This document shows, piece by piece, positions 8,306 to 16,023 of a stretch of 64,000 bases of DNA; position 1 is the first letter of the stretch; each line of letters begins with the position of its first letter. A model generated the notes under the pieces. It was not told the origin of the DNA. It saw only the letters and a program-made list of their open reading frames with translations, and did not search any database. This DNA comes from Pedobacter cryoconitis. GTDB lineage: Bacteria > Bacteroidota > Bacteroidia > Sphingobacteriales > Sphingobacteriaceae. The translations under genes and the position numbers were made by a program. The stretch covers positions 28,917 through 92,916 of the forward strand of contig JAAAFW010000006.1 in NCBI GenBank assembly GCA_019352875.1, read 5' to 3'.

Positions 8306-8502
8306 GTAAAACAAATATGGAGCATTTATCCGGGCATAGGAAACACATTAGACGCAGGGGCCTGTTTTATAGATAGAATGGACGAAATGATCTATTGCTC
8401 ATCGGTTTAAAGTTGTATTTGGTCGATTTTTTAGATTAAACCGTCTATAATCAAAATTAGCCATCTTATAATTCCTTTGATTTGTTTTCAAAGACCCTAA
8501 AA

Positions 8503-11058
8503 ATGGAAGCGAAAAGGAGTAAAACAGCACTTGAAATTTTAAACAACTTAAAGGAATGGCCATTCCGGTTCATATTGGTTTTTATGACCCTGATGACAGG
8601 AGCGGTTTACGTCCATGGTCAGGCTCCGGCGGGCAGTCCTGCAGGTGGATCCGTTTCCGGAATTGTGATAGACTCATTAAATCAGAAACCAGTAGACTAT
8701 GCTACTATCAGCCTGTTTAAGAGCGGAACTTCTGCTCCTGTCAATGGAGGGCTAACAGATACCAAGGGTAATTTTAAAATAAATAATGTTCCTCCCGGAG
8801 AATACCGGATACAAATAGATTTCGTCGGATATAGCCGGAAGACCATATCGGGATTGGTGTTATCGTCAGGAAAACCAAATAAGAATGTCGGGCAGGTCAT
8901 TATCGCCCCAAATGCCAATATGCTGGCAGCCGTTCAGATTACGGGGCAACAGGCACTGATTGAAAACCGGATCGATAAACTGGTTTTTAATGCCGAGAAG
9001 GATGTGACAAGTTCGGGCGGAAATGCGACAGATATTCTACGTAAGGTTCCCATGGTTTCAGTAGATATGGATGGAAATGTCGCATTGCGTGGCAGCCAGA
9101 ATGTCCGGATACTCATTAATGGTAAACCTTCCGGGGCACTCACCACAAACGCAGCAGATGTCTTAAAATCCATGCCCTCAGATCAGATTAAAAATATCGA
9201 GGTCATTACTGCCCCTTCCGCCAAGTATGATGCAGAAGGATCAGCAGGAATCATTAATATTATTACCAAGAAGAAAAACGTATCTGGTGTTAGCGGATCT
9301 GTCAGCGCCGGACTGGGGAATAGACAGAACAATGAAAATGCAAATTTGAATTTCAATAAAAATAAACTCAGTATTACTGCCAACGTAGGTTATAATTCAG
9401 CCTGGCCACAAACGACATACTCATCCTTTAACAGTCAGAATTCAGAGTTGGGTACCTCATCCTCATCGAATGGCGAGAGTACTTCAAAGCGCCATTTTTT
9501 AAGTGGTTCGGCATCATTAGGATATGATTTCAATGATAATGACAGTTTCTCCTCATCATTCAGCAGCCGCGGAGGTGCATTTGAGAATAAAGGAAATACC
9601 ATTAACAGTAATTATTCACCCTCGCAGGGAACCGTTGATTATACAGCGACCAACAACAATAAAAACAGCTTTTCCAACTTCGACTGGAATAATGACTTTA
9701 CACATAAATTCAAAAGAGCAGGAGAAGAGTTAAGCATTGCCGGACAATGGACACATGGAACTAATGATGTAAATTATTTATCAGAATATTCTGCATTTAC
9801 GCAGAACCAGCGTGCAACAAATCTGGGAACAAACAATGAATATACCGTTCAGGCCGACTACGTACTACCGCTGAATAAAGTTTTTAAAATTGAAACAGGA
9901 GCTAAAACTATAATCAGGAAGATTAAAAGCGATTATGACTTTTTTAACCCAGATGAATCAGGTCAGTATGTGTTCAATGCCAATACCTCAAATACGTATA
10001 ATTATGGGCAGGATGTTTATTCCGGATATGGCTTACTGACAACGAGCCTGAGCAATGGCATTACCATTCAGGCAGGTGCAAGGGTGGAAAATACCAGAAT
10101 AGACGGGAACTCCGGAAATACCAGTGTTGGACTATCACCCTTTAAAAACGACTATACTAATTTTGTACCCAGTCTGGCCATTTCAAAGGCACTGAGTCCG
10201 TCCCAAACTATAAAACTAAGCTACAGTAAACGGATACAGCGCCCCAGTTTGCAATATTTGAATCCATTCCGGAATACCAGTGACCCATTGAATCAAAGCC
10301 AGGGAAATCCGGCCTTATCACCAGAGATCGCGCAAACGGTAGAATTGAACTATTCTACATTTGTTAAAACGTCTGTTATTAATGCCTCGGTTTACTATCG
10401 CAGGACAGCCGACATTATTGAGAGTGTGGTGAGCACTGTACCTTTTACAACTGTAGATAATAATGGAAATGAGGTAACCCGTGATGTTTCGCTAACCAAT
10501 TTTCTGAACGTAGGGAATAATAACTCCATTGGCACAAGCCTGTTCGGATCAGTCCAGCTATTTAGTATCCTTACATTACGGGGAAATATCAATGCATTTA
10601 CTTATAAACCTCAAATTATAAGTAGTCTGCAGCAAGGTAAGCAGTCTACTTATATACAATATAATGCATTCGTAAGCGGGACTGTAAAATTGAGCCCAAC
10701 GCTAAATGCAGAAACTTTCCTCATGCAGAATTCTGCCCGAAGAACCTTCCAGGGAACTAACCCGGCATTTAACCTTTGGGTTGTAGGTGTAAAACAGGAA
10801 GTCTGGAAGAAGCGTGGAACAATCGGGTTGAATGTGACCCAGCCATTTAAAGATTACAAAGATTTCACCTCGAATATTAATAGCGGGCCTTTGACACAAA
10901 GCAGTAAATTCTCCGTTCCTTTCCGGTCATTTGGCGTCAGCTTTGCCTATAACTTCGGGAAGATGAATTTCGGTCAGCAGGCTCCTAAAAAGAAAAGAGG
11001 GGTTAACAACGACGACTTGAAACAAGGCGAAGGAAATACCGGGCAGGGAGCAGGTTAG
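8503..11058 (+). CDS. Outer-membrane beta-barrel protein with CarboxypepD_reg-like and plug domains
   Basis: An 851-residue protein of the OMP_b-brl_3 class related to TonB-dependent receptors. A hydrophobic signal segment (FRFILVFMTLMTGAVYVHGQ) follows a charged start. A carboxypeptidase-regulatory-like Ig fold comes next (about 45-130), then a plug with ATDILRKVPMVSVDMDGN and LRGSQNVRILINGKPSG. The rest is an alternating aromatic/Asn-rich barrel ending YNFGKMNFG. The lysine-rich C-terminal tail after the last strand (KKKRGVNNDD) is usual in this class. A TTG at 8482 is in frame, but the ATG at 8503 gives a better start. It is divergent from the LytTR pair. The substrate is unknown. Confidence 0.88.
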   Translation: MEAKRSKTALEILNNLKEWPFRFILVFMTLMTGAVYVHGQAPAGSPAGGSVSGIVIDSLNQKPVDYATISLFKSGTSAPVNGGLTDTKGNFKINNVPPGEYRIQIDFVGYSRKTISGLVLSSGKPNKNVGQVIIAPNANMLAAVQITGQQALIENRIDKLVFNAEKDVTSSGGNATDILRKVPMVSVDMDGNVALRGSQNVRILINGKPSGALTTNAADVLKSMPSDQIKNIEVITAPSAKYDAEGSAGIINIITKKKNVSGVSGSVSAGLGNRQNNENANLNFNKNKLSITANVGYNSAWPQTTYSSFNSQNSELGTSSSSNGESTSKRHFLSGSASLGYDFNDNDSFSSSFSSRGGAFENKGNTINSNYSPSQGTVDYTATNNNKNSFSNFDWNNDFTHKFKRAGEELSIAGQWTHGTNDVNYLSEYSAFTQNQRATNLGTNNEYTVQADYVLPLNKVFKIETGAKTIIRKIKSDYDFFNPDESGQYVFNANTSNTYNYGQDVYSGYGLLTTSLSNGITIQAGARVENTRIDGNSGNTSVGLSPFKNDYTNFVPSLAISKALSPSQTIKLSYSKRIQRPSLQYLNPFRNTSDPLNQSQGNPALSPEIAQTVELNYSTFVKTSVINASVYYRRTADIIESVVSTVPFTTVDNNGNEVTRDVSLTNFLNVGNNNSIGTSLFGSVQLFSILTLRGNINAFTYKPQIISSLQQGKQSTYIQYNAFVSGTVKLSPTLNAETFLMQNSARRTFQGTNPAFNLWVVGVKQEVWKKRGTIGLNVTQPFKDYKDFTSNINSGPLTQSSKFSVPFRSFGVSFAYNFGKMNFGQQAPKKKRGVNNDDLKQGEGNTGQGAG

Positions 11059-11064
11059 ATCATA

Positions 11065-11111
11065 AAAAACCCCTTTTTGCTCCGGAAGAAAATAACCGAA
11101 ACAAAAAGGGG
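11065..11111 (-). terminator. Terminator of the NmrA-like gene
   Basis: CCCCTTTTTG (11070-11079) pairs with CAAAAAGGGG (11102-11111) around a 22-base loop. On the minus strand the stem is followed by six T, so it best serves the gene at 11129-12010; it also lies just past the barrel gene. Confidence 0.6.
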
Positions 11112-11128
11112 ATATAATCTACACGCAG

Positions 11129-12010
11129 CTATTTCGAATATGCCTTTGCAAACTCAGCAGCAAAGTTTTCCACTGTGGTCGGTCCTGGTACAGGTTTATT
11201 CAGATCGTAATCTTCCCACAAAATACCTTTGCGTATTGCCGTTCCCATTTCCACATAATTTCTGGCAGCTTCTGCCGGCAGACCTGCCTGGATCATACCT
11301 TCCAGTGCCTGCTCATCCGTAAATTCAACCCAGTTAAGCTCTGGCTTACCAATTGCCTTACCAAAAGCAGTAGTCAGCTCGGACAGTGTGGAGTCCTGGC
11401 TAGCTATGTATCGAATACTTCTTCCTGTGAAAGGTTGCTGGATTTCGTCCGCTGCGACTTCGGCGATATCGTTCGGATGCACTACTATGATGCGTGTATC
11501 CGCACTGTAATTACCACCAATGAAGCCCAGATGTTTAACCATGTCAATATTGGCGTAGAAGTTAGTATAGAAATAAGCCGGACGAAGGAATTTGATATCA
11601 ACGTTTTCAAGCTGGCTTAAAATCTCTTCTACATCATGCAGACCGGCAATCGGTCCCGTTCCACTATCCAGATGCGCTCCAATACTGCTGAGTACAACAA
11701 TTTTATTTACGCCTGCTGCCTTGATTGCAGCCGCATAATTCTCGCCGATACTACCAATGTATTTTCTTAAATCAGGAGCCGATAGATTATTCGGAACCAT
11801 TGCATACACAACATCAGAGCCTTTAAACGTTTCAGTTAAAAATGCGATGTCGGTTGCAGAACCGATAGCCGGTTTGGCACCCAGTTCAGCAATCTCTCTT
11901 GCTCTGTCGCCATTGCTGCTGATTACAGTTACTTCATGACCTGCTTCTACCAATTTAGTAGTCAGAGGTTTGCTAATGTTTCCTAGTGAACCTGTTATTG
12001 TAATTTTCAT
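11129..12010 (-). CDS. NmrA/SDR-type NAD(P)-binding oxidoreductase
   Basis: A 293-residue atypical short-chain dehydrogenase. The N-terminal Rossmann motif is MKITITGSLGNISKPLTTKL, followed by a basic nucleotide-selecting segment (SSNGDRAREI). VVYAMVPNN and KIVVLSSIGAH follow; the canonical YxxxK catalytic pair of classical SDRs is not obvious, as in NmrA/QorB-like proteins. These often act as quinone reductases or redox sensors. The frame could extend upstream to 12067, but that would run through the divergent promoter and operator, so the ATG at 12010 is used. Divergent from an HxlR regulator that probably controls it. Confidence 0.85.
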   Translation of the reverse strand: MKITITGSLGNISKPLTTKLVEAGHEVTVISSNGDRAREIAELGAKPAIGSATDIAFLTETFKGSDVVYAMVPNNLSAPDLRKYIGSIGENYAAAIKAAGVNKIVVLSSIGAHLDSGTGPIAGLHDVEEILSQLENVDIKFLRPAYFYTNFYANIDMVKHLGFIGGNYSADTRIIVVHPNDIAEVAADEIQQPFTGRSIRYIASQDSTLSELTTAFGKAIGKPELNWVEFTDEQALEGMIQAGLPAEAARNYVEMGTAIRKGILWEDYDLNKPVPGPTTVENFAAEFAKAYSK

Positions 12011-12019
12011 AATCTTTTT

Positions 12020-12050
12020 TTTGAATTCTACAGCGGCAAAGTTAAATTTG
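12020..12050 (+). promoter_or_regulatory. Promoter of the HxlR regulator gene
   Basis: TTTG at 12020-12023 and TAAATTTG at 12043-12050 with exactly 19 bases between them match the Bacteroidota consensus. Transcription would start near 12057, inside the first inverted repeat. Confidence 0.7.
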
Positions 12051-12067
12051 CACTTACTTTTATACAA
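12037..12067 (-). promoter_or_regulatory. Promoter of the NmrA-like gene
   Basis: On the minus strand TAACTTTG (12044-12037) is an exact -7 match, with TTG (12067-12065) 20 bases upstream. It overlaps the divergent hxlR promoter, and its -33 lies inside the inverted repeat at 12055-12070. Confidence 0.6.
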
Positions 12068-12084
12068 GTACTTACCCCAAAGTA
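12055..12084. promoter_or_regulatory. Tandem HxlR operator candidates (TACTT-N6-AAGTA, twice)
   Basis: Two exact inverted repeats with the same arms and spacer length are present: TACTT-N6-AAGTA at 12055-12070 and again at 12069-12084, sharing two bases. TACT/AGTA arms are typical of operators of the HxlR/DUF24 family, such as YodB sites (from memory). The sites cover the hxlR start point and the nmrA -33, so one bound protein could repress both genes. Confidence 0.7.
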
Positions 12085-12091
12085 TGTATCT

Positions 12092-12445
12092 ATGACGCAG
12101 ATTAAAGAAAGCTCTACCTGGAATGCCAATAAAGAATTAAGTATTAATTCTTGTCCGATAAATTACGTCATGAATAAAATTGGGGGGCATTGGAAGCCGA
12201 TCATCCTGTTTCAGCTAATGAGTGGCCCAAAAAGATATAATGAGCTCAGGAAAGCTATTCCTGCTGTCACCGAAAAAATGTTAATCCAGCATCTTAAACA
12301 ATTAGTCGCAGATGAGCTGGTTATCCGTACCGCAGAACAAGTTGTTCCACCCAGTGTAACCTATCATCTAAGTCCTGCCGGAGAGCGTTTGAAACCCGTG
12401 CTTGATGCGATGGTTGAATGGACTGCCACACAAGTCGCAGGCTAA
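12092..12445 (+). CDS. HxlR-family winged-helix transcriptional regulator
   Basis: The 117-residue product is of normal size for the family. It has the N-terminal Cys in SCPINYVMNKIGGHWKPII, the redox-sensing position in YodB/HypR-like members. The winged helix continues with GPKRYNELRKAIPAVTEKML and the wing VTYHLSPAGERL. Members usually sense quinones, aldehydes or oxidants through this Cys and repress an adjacent oxidoreductase. It is divergent from an NmrA-like oxidoreductase, with two inverted repeats between, which fits autorepression and control of the neighbour. Confidence 0.93.
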   Translation: MTQIKESSTWNANKELSINSCPINYVMNKIGGHWKPIILFQLMSGPKRYNELRKAIPAVTEKMLIQHLKQLVADELVIRTAEQVVPPSVTYHLSPAGERLKPVLDAMVEWTATQVAG

Positions 12446-12608
12446 CAAAATGGGAAGAAGCCTTTCATTATGAAAGGGTCTCTCGGGCTTTATGATAAGT
12501 CATTTATTTTTATTTTCGGTGATTGCAGTACCCTGAAGCCCTTTTAGGCCAGTTCTGGCAGTGGAGGCATCACTTTTGAAAGGCGCCTGTTCATCAAAAC
12601 ATAAAAAG

Positions 12609-13241
12609 ATGAACAATCACATCATATTTGTGCGAATTGCCACATTAAATGATATCAGGTATACCCTTGAAATTATCAGGGAAACAGAAGCTTCAGCTAT
12701 TGCAAGAGGAACAGGGATTGCTAAACGCAGCGCACAGACTGTCAGTCAGAAGATGCGCGAAGGAAAAGCCGTTATCGCTGTTACCAGTTCAGGAGAATGG
12801 GTAGGCTTTGCGTATTTTGAAACCTGGGAACAGGGACGTTTTATTTCCAATTCCGGATTGATTGTAGCTCCTGAATTTAGAAATACAGGCGTGGCAAGGG
12901 CAATCAAAGACAGGATCTTTCAATTATCCAGGAGATTATATCCCGCAGCGAAGATTTTCAGTATAACCACGGGCACAGCTGTAATGAAAATGAATAGCAG
13001 ATTAGGTTTTCAGCCGGTTGCTTTCTCGGAGATCACGCAGGACAGCACCTTTTGGGAAGGCTGCAAAGGTTGTGTAAACTTTGATATCCTTGAAAGCAAG
13101 AAGCGAGGGAACTGCCTGTGTACTGCAATGCTTTTTATACCTGCCAGCAATAACATCGCTTTAGATTTCAGCGGACATAACCTGCTTCCGCATTTTAATC
13201 CCGGCCAAACTCAATCCAATCATCATGAATACGGTAACTAA
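12609..13241 (+). CDS. GNAT-family acetyltransferase (arginine-pathway-type)
   Basis: A 210-residue GNAT protein. The acetyl-CoA site is in IVAPEFRNTGVARAIKDRIF, and a GFQPV segment follows. The C-terminal part carries WEGCKGCVNFDI and LCTAMLF, a Cys-containing tail that in Bacteroidota is typical of the GNAT at the head of arginine biosynthesis clusters. The ATG at 12609 is chosen over an in-frame GTG-type start at 12561, whose extension looks non-native. It overlaps the ArgE-like gene by 17 bases, indicating coupling. An N-acyl-glutamate synthase role is plausible but inferred; the rest of the arginine genes are not in this window. Confidence 0.78.
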   Translation: MNNHIIFVRIATLNDIRYTLEIIRETEASAIARGTGIAKRSAQTVSQKMREGKAVIAVTSSGEWVGFAYFETWEQGRFISNSGLIVAPEFRNTGVARAIKDRIFQLSRRLYPAAKIFSITTGTAVMKMNSRLGFQPVAFSEITQDSTFWEGCKGCVNFDILESKKRGNCLCTAMLFIPASNNIALDFSGHNLLPHFNPGQTQSNHHEYGN

Positions 13242-14328
13242 AAAACAGATCAGCTTAAAAGAGCTATGTGCCCAATCCATTAAACTTTTGGGCGAACTTA
13301 TTACTATTCCTTCCTATAGCGGCGAAGAAAAAGCAGTCGCAGATCATCTGGAAGCATTTCTTAATCTGCGGGGTTTATCCACGATCAGGAAGTACAATAA
13401 CCTGTGGTGTTACAACAGATTTTTTGATCCGGACAAACCATTGATCCTGTTAAATTCACATCACGATACTGTCAGGCCGAATGATCAGTACAGGAATGAC
13501 CCCTTTCAACCAGTTATACAAGATGGGAAACTGTACGGATTAGGTAGTAATGATGCCGGGGGGCCATTGGTAAGCCTGATCGCGACCTTTCTTTATTTTT
13601 ATGAAGAGCATGATCTGCCTTTTAATCTCTGCCTTGCTTTAACAGCGGAAGAAGAAACATCCGGAACCTATGGGATTAAGTGTATTCTCCAAGATCTGAT
13701 GCCGGTGTCATTCGCTATTGTAGGAGAACCGACCGGAATGCAGATGGCAGTTGCAGAAAGAGGATCGATGGTGCTCGACTGCGTATGTACCGGCAGACCC
13801 GGACATGCGGCCAGGGAAGAGGGCGATAATGCGATTTACAAAGCCCTTAAAGATATCAACTGGTTCGCCGGGTATCATTTTCCTGTAGATCAGGGGCAGC
13901 CTGAGGCTGTGAAGCTTACCGTTACCGGCATTCATGCAGGCATCCAGCACAATATTGTTCCCGGAGAGTGCAGTTTTGTTGTAGACGTCAGATTTGATCA
14001 TAACTATACACAGAAAGAAATTCTGACGGTGATAGATAACCATACCTTTTGTGACATTACGGTCAGGCCGAATGTACTTCACCCTTCGGACATCGCGGTC
14101 ACGCATCCATTGGTAAAAGCAGGGGTGCAGAGTGGCAGAAAGACCTATTTGTCCCCGACCAGTTCAGATATGGGCTGGCTGCAAGTTCCGGCAGTAAAGA
14201 TGGGCCCGGGAGAATCTTCCAGATCACATACTGCCGATGAGTATATCCTGCTTCAGGAAATCGAATCCGGTATCTCCATTTATATCCAGGTTTTATCATC
14301 TTTATCTCCATATTTGGAGAGTCAATAA
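13225..14328 (+). CDS. M20-family metallohydrolase, ArgE-like N-acyl-ornithine deacylase
   Basis: A 367-residue zinc-dependent hydrolase. Motifs in order: LNSHHDTV (metal His and catalytic Asp, about residue 79), GLGSNDAGGPL (bridging Asp, about 110), TAEEETSG (catalytic Glu pair, about 140), VGEPTGM (about 168) and SRSHTADEY (last metal His, near the end). This is the ArgE/DapE/CPG2 pattern, and GxPTxM plus gene context favour acyl-ornithine deacetylation. It starts inside the end of the GNAT gene, and the response regulator follows 15 bases later, so all three may form one transcript. Confidence 0.85.
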   Translation: MNTVTKKQISLKELCAQSIKLLGELITIPSYSGEEKAVADHLEAFLNLRGLSTIRKYNNLWCYNRFFDPDKPLILLNSHHDTVRPNDQYRNDPFQPVIQDGKLYGLGSNDAGGPLVSLIATFLYFYEEHDLPFNLCLALTAEEETSGTYGIKCILQDLMPVSFAIVGEPTGMQMAVAERGSMVLDCVCTGRPGHAAREEGDNAIYKALKDINWFAGYHFPVDQGQPEAVKLTVTGIHAGIQHNIVPGECSFVVDVRFDHNYTQKEILTVIDNHTFCDITVRPNVLHPSDIAVTHPLVKAGVQSGRKTYLSPTSSDMGWLQVPAVKMGPGESSRSHTADEYILLQEIESGISIYIQVLSSLSPYLESQ

Positions 14329-14343
14329 CAAGCCCCAATAGAT

Positions 14344-15678
14344 ATGGCTAATTCAGTCCTGATCATAGACGACGAGAAAAAAATCTGCAGCCTGCTGGCC
14401 CGTATTATCGGGCTGGAAGGCTTTACTGTTTTTCAGGCCAATACCGGTAAAGAAGGCCTTAAGATCCTTAAGGCCGAAGATATCCAGGTCGTGCTCAGCG
14501 ACGTAAAACTGCCCGATATCAATGGCGTTGAACTGGTTAAAGAGATCAAAAAGATCCGGTCTTATACAGAAGTCATTAACCTTACTGCCTTCGGGACTAT
14601 TGCCGATGGAGTAATGGCCATGCGGAATGGCGCATTTGATTATATCACCAAAGGTGACGATAACGATAAGATCATTCCGCTGCTTTATAAAGCGATGGAT
14701 AAGGCCAGACTTAATTACAGGGTATATCAGCTTGAAAGTAAAATCAGTAGAAAATATAGCTTCGAATCCATTCTGGGTAAGTCCAGGGCAATTACCGATT
14801 CTATTAACCTGGCCAGGAAAGTTGCGGTAACAGACACTACCGTATTGCTGCTGGGAGAAACAGGTACCGGCAAAGAAGTCTTTGCACAGGCCATTCATCA
14901 GACCAGTCCGCGGAGCAGCAAGCCATTCGTAGCCGTCAATTGCAGCGGTTTTAATCCTGAGCTGCTGGAGAGTGAACTTTTTGGTTATCTCGCAGGTGCC
15001 TTTACCGGTGCAGTAAAAGATAAAAAGGGATTGATAGAAGAAGCCGATGAAGGCACTATTTTTCTGGATGAAATTGGCGAGATGAATATGGATCTGCAGG
15101 CTAAATTACTACGCATACTGGAGAATCAGACCTATATTAAAGTTGGAGCAACGCAAACCAGTAAAGTCAACGTCAGGATTATAGCTGCCACAAACAGAGA
15201 CCTTAAAAAAGAAGCAGAAAAAGGGAATTTCCGTCTGGACCTTTATTACCGCCTGTCTATTTTTACTATAGAACTGCCTCCGCTAACACATAGAAAAGAA
15301 GATATCCTTCCTATCGCACAACATTATCTGCAGGAATTTACGGCGAAGGTCAATAAACCGGAGTTCACCATGGAAAAAGAGTTTTCAAAGTTACTGCTTA
15401 ACCATAACTGGAAAGGAAATATCAGAGAGCTTAAAAATGTGATGGAGCGGGTGGTAATTCTTGCGGAAGACAGCCAGCTGGGGGCGCATCTGCTACCCTA
15501 TGAATTCCACCACGAGAGTACAACAGATGACCCTTTTAACATGCAGGCAGTAGAAAAACAACATATTGTTAAAGTGTTGCATTATACGCACGGAAACAAA
15601 ACTGAAACTGCCCGTTTACTGGGAATTGGTTTAACCACCTTATACAGGAAGCTCGAAGAATATCAGCTCGAAAAATAA
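14344..15678 (+). CDS. Sigma-54-dependent response regulator (NtrC family)
   Basis: A 444-residue activator with three domains: receiver (D53 in VVLSDVKLPD), AAA+ and Fis-type HTH. The AAA+ domain has Walker A LLGETGTGKE and the sigma-54-contacting GAFTGA loop near residue 220, then Walker B TIFLDEIGE. The HTH is at the C-terminus (GNKTETARLLGIGLTTLYRKL). It lies just upstream of the kdp operon, where an OmpR-type KdpE would normally be expected somewhere in the locus, so it is the best candidate partner of the kinase at 22659. A 15-pair terminator after its stop separates it from the kdp transcript. It begins 15 bases after the M20 hydrolase. Confidence 0.92.
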   Translation: MANSVLIIDDEKKICSLLARIIGLEGFTVFQANTGKEGLKILKAEDIQVVLSDVKLPDINGVELVKEIKKIRSYTEVINLTAFGTIADGVMAMRNGAFDYITKGDDNDKIIPLLYKAMDKARLNYRVYQLESKISRKYSFESILGKSRAITDSINLARKVAVTDTTVLLLGETGTGKEVFAQAIHQTSPRSSKPFVAVNCSGFNPELLESELFGYLAGAFTGAVKDKKGLIEEADEGTIFLDEIGEMNMDLQAKLLRILENQTYIKVGATQTSKVNVRIIAATNRDLKKEAEKGNFRLDLYYRLSIFTIELPPLTHRKEDILPIAQHYLQEFTAKVNKPEFTMEKEFSKLLLNHNWKGNIRELKNVMERVVILAEDSQLGAHLLPYEFHHESTTDDPFNMQAVEKQHIVKVLHYTHGNKTETARLLGIGLTTLYRKLEEYQLEK

Positions 15679-15696
15679 TCAAGGAATTTCATATTG

Positions 15697-15729
15697 AAAA
15701 AAACCCTTCCATTTTGGAAGGGTTTTTTT
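15697..15729 (+). terminator. Terminator of the sigma-54 regulator gene
   Basis: A perfect 15-pair stem (15697-15711 with 15715-15729) with a three-base loop and a seven-T tail. Confidence 0.85.
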
Positions 15730-15807
15730 ATGCCCAAAAATTAGGAAAAGAAATATACTCATTCTAACTATCAGTATATCAGTATTTTGATTGTTGTTTT
15801 TGATTTC

Positions 15808-15822
15808 TGGCCTCCGGATTGG
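15808..15822 (+). promoter_or_regulatory. Possible sigma-54 (-24/-12) promoter of the kdp operon
   Basis: TGGC-N7-TTGG is one base off the sigma-54 pattern TGGC-N7-TTGC. It is placed between the regulator terminator and the first kdp micropeptide at 15848, so the start would be near 15834. The mismatch is in the usually conserved -12 C, so this is tentative. Confidence 0.35.
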
Positions 15823-15847
15823 ATAAGGCCTGTAAAATATAAAAACT

Positions 15848-15931
15848 ATGCTCACTATCATCTTACTTCTGGCGCTGCTGCTGCTCTGCCTGATCATTTA
15901 CAAATCCATCGACTGGTTCGAAAAAATCTGA
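15848..15931 (+). CDS. 27-residue membrane micropeptide at the head of the kdp operon
   Basis: The peptide begins MLTIILLLALLLLCLIIY and ends KSIDWFEKI. It is a single transmembrane helix with a short charged tail, ended by TGA at 15929-15931. It is followed 5 bases later by kdpF and resembles no canonical Kdp subunit that I can name. Position and composition suggest a second small accessory subunit, analogous to KdpF, which stabilises the KdpABC complex. No independent evidence of translation is available from sequence alone. Confidence 0.6.
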   Translation: MLTIILLLALLLLCLIIYKSIDWFEKI

Positions 15932-15936
15932 CAATT

Positions 15937-16014
15937 ATGATTGCATTATTCATTATCGCTATCAGCGTCTTTATCTATATGATTTACGTGCTGATCAAAC
16001 CCGAAAAATTTTAA
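15937..16014 (+). CDS. kdpF: K(+)-transporting ATPase subunit KdpF
   Basis: A 25-residue hydrophobic peptide with one membrane helix, ending VLIKPEKF. The LxxPExF ending is the usual KdpF signature. KdpF lies in the inner membrane and stabilises KdpABC. It starts 5 bases after the upstream micropeptide and ends 9 bases before kdpA, so it is translated from the same message. Confidence 0.88.
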   Translation: MIALFIIAISVFIYMIYVLIKPEKF

Positions 16015-16023
16015 TTAAACGTT

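Noticed and set aside
12011..12067. N-terminal extension of the NmrA-like protein
   Set aside because: It covers the promoters and the first inverted repeat; MKITITG is the normal Rossmann start.
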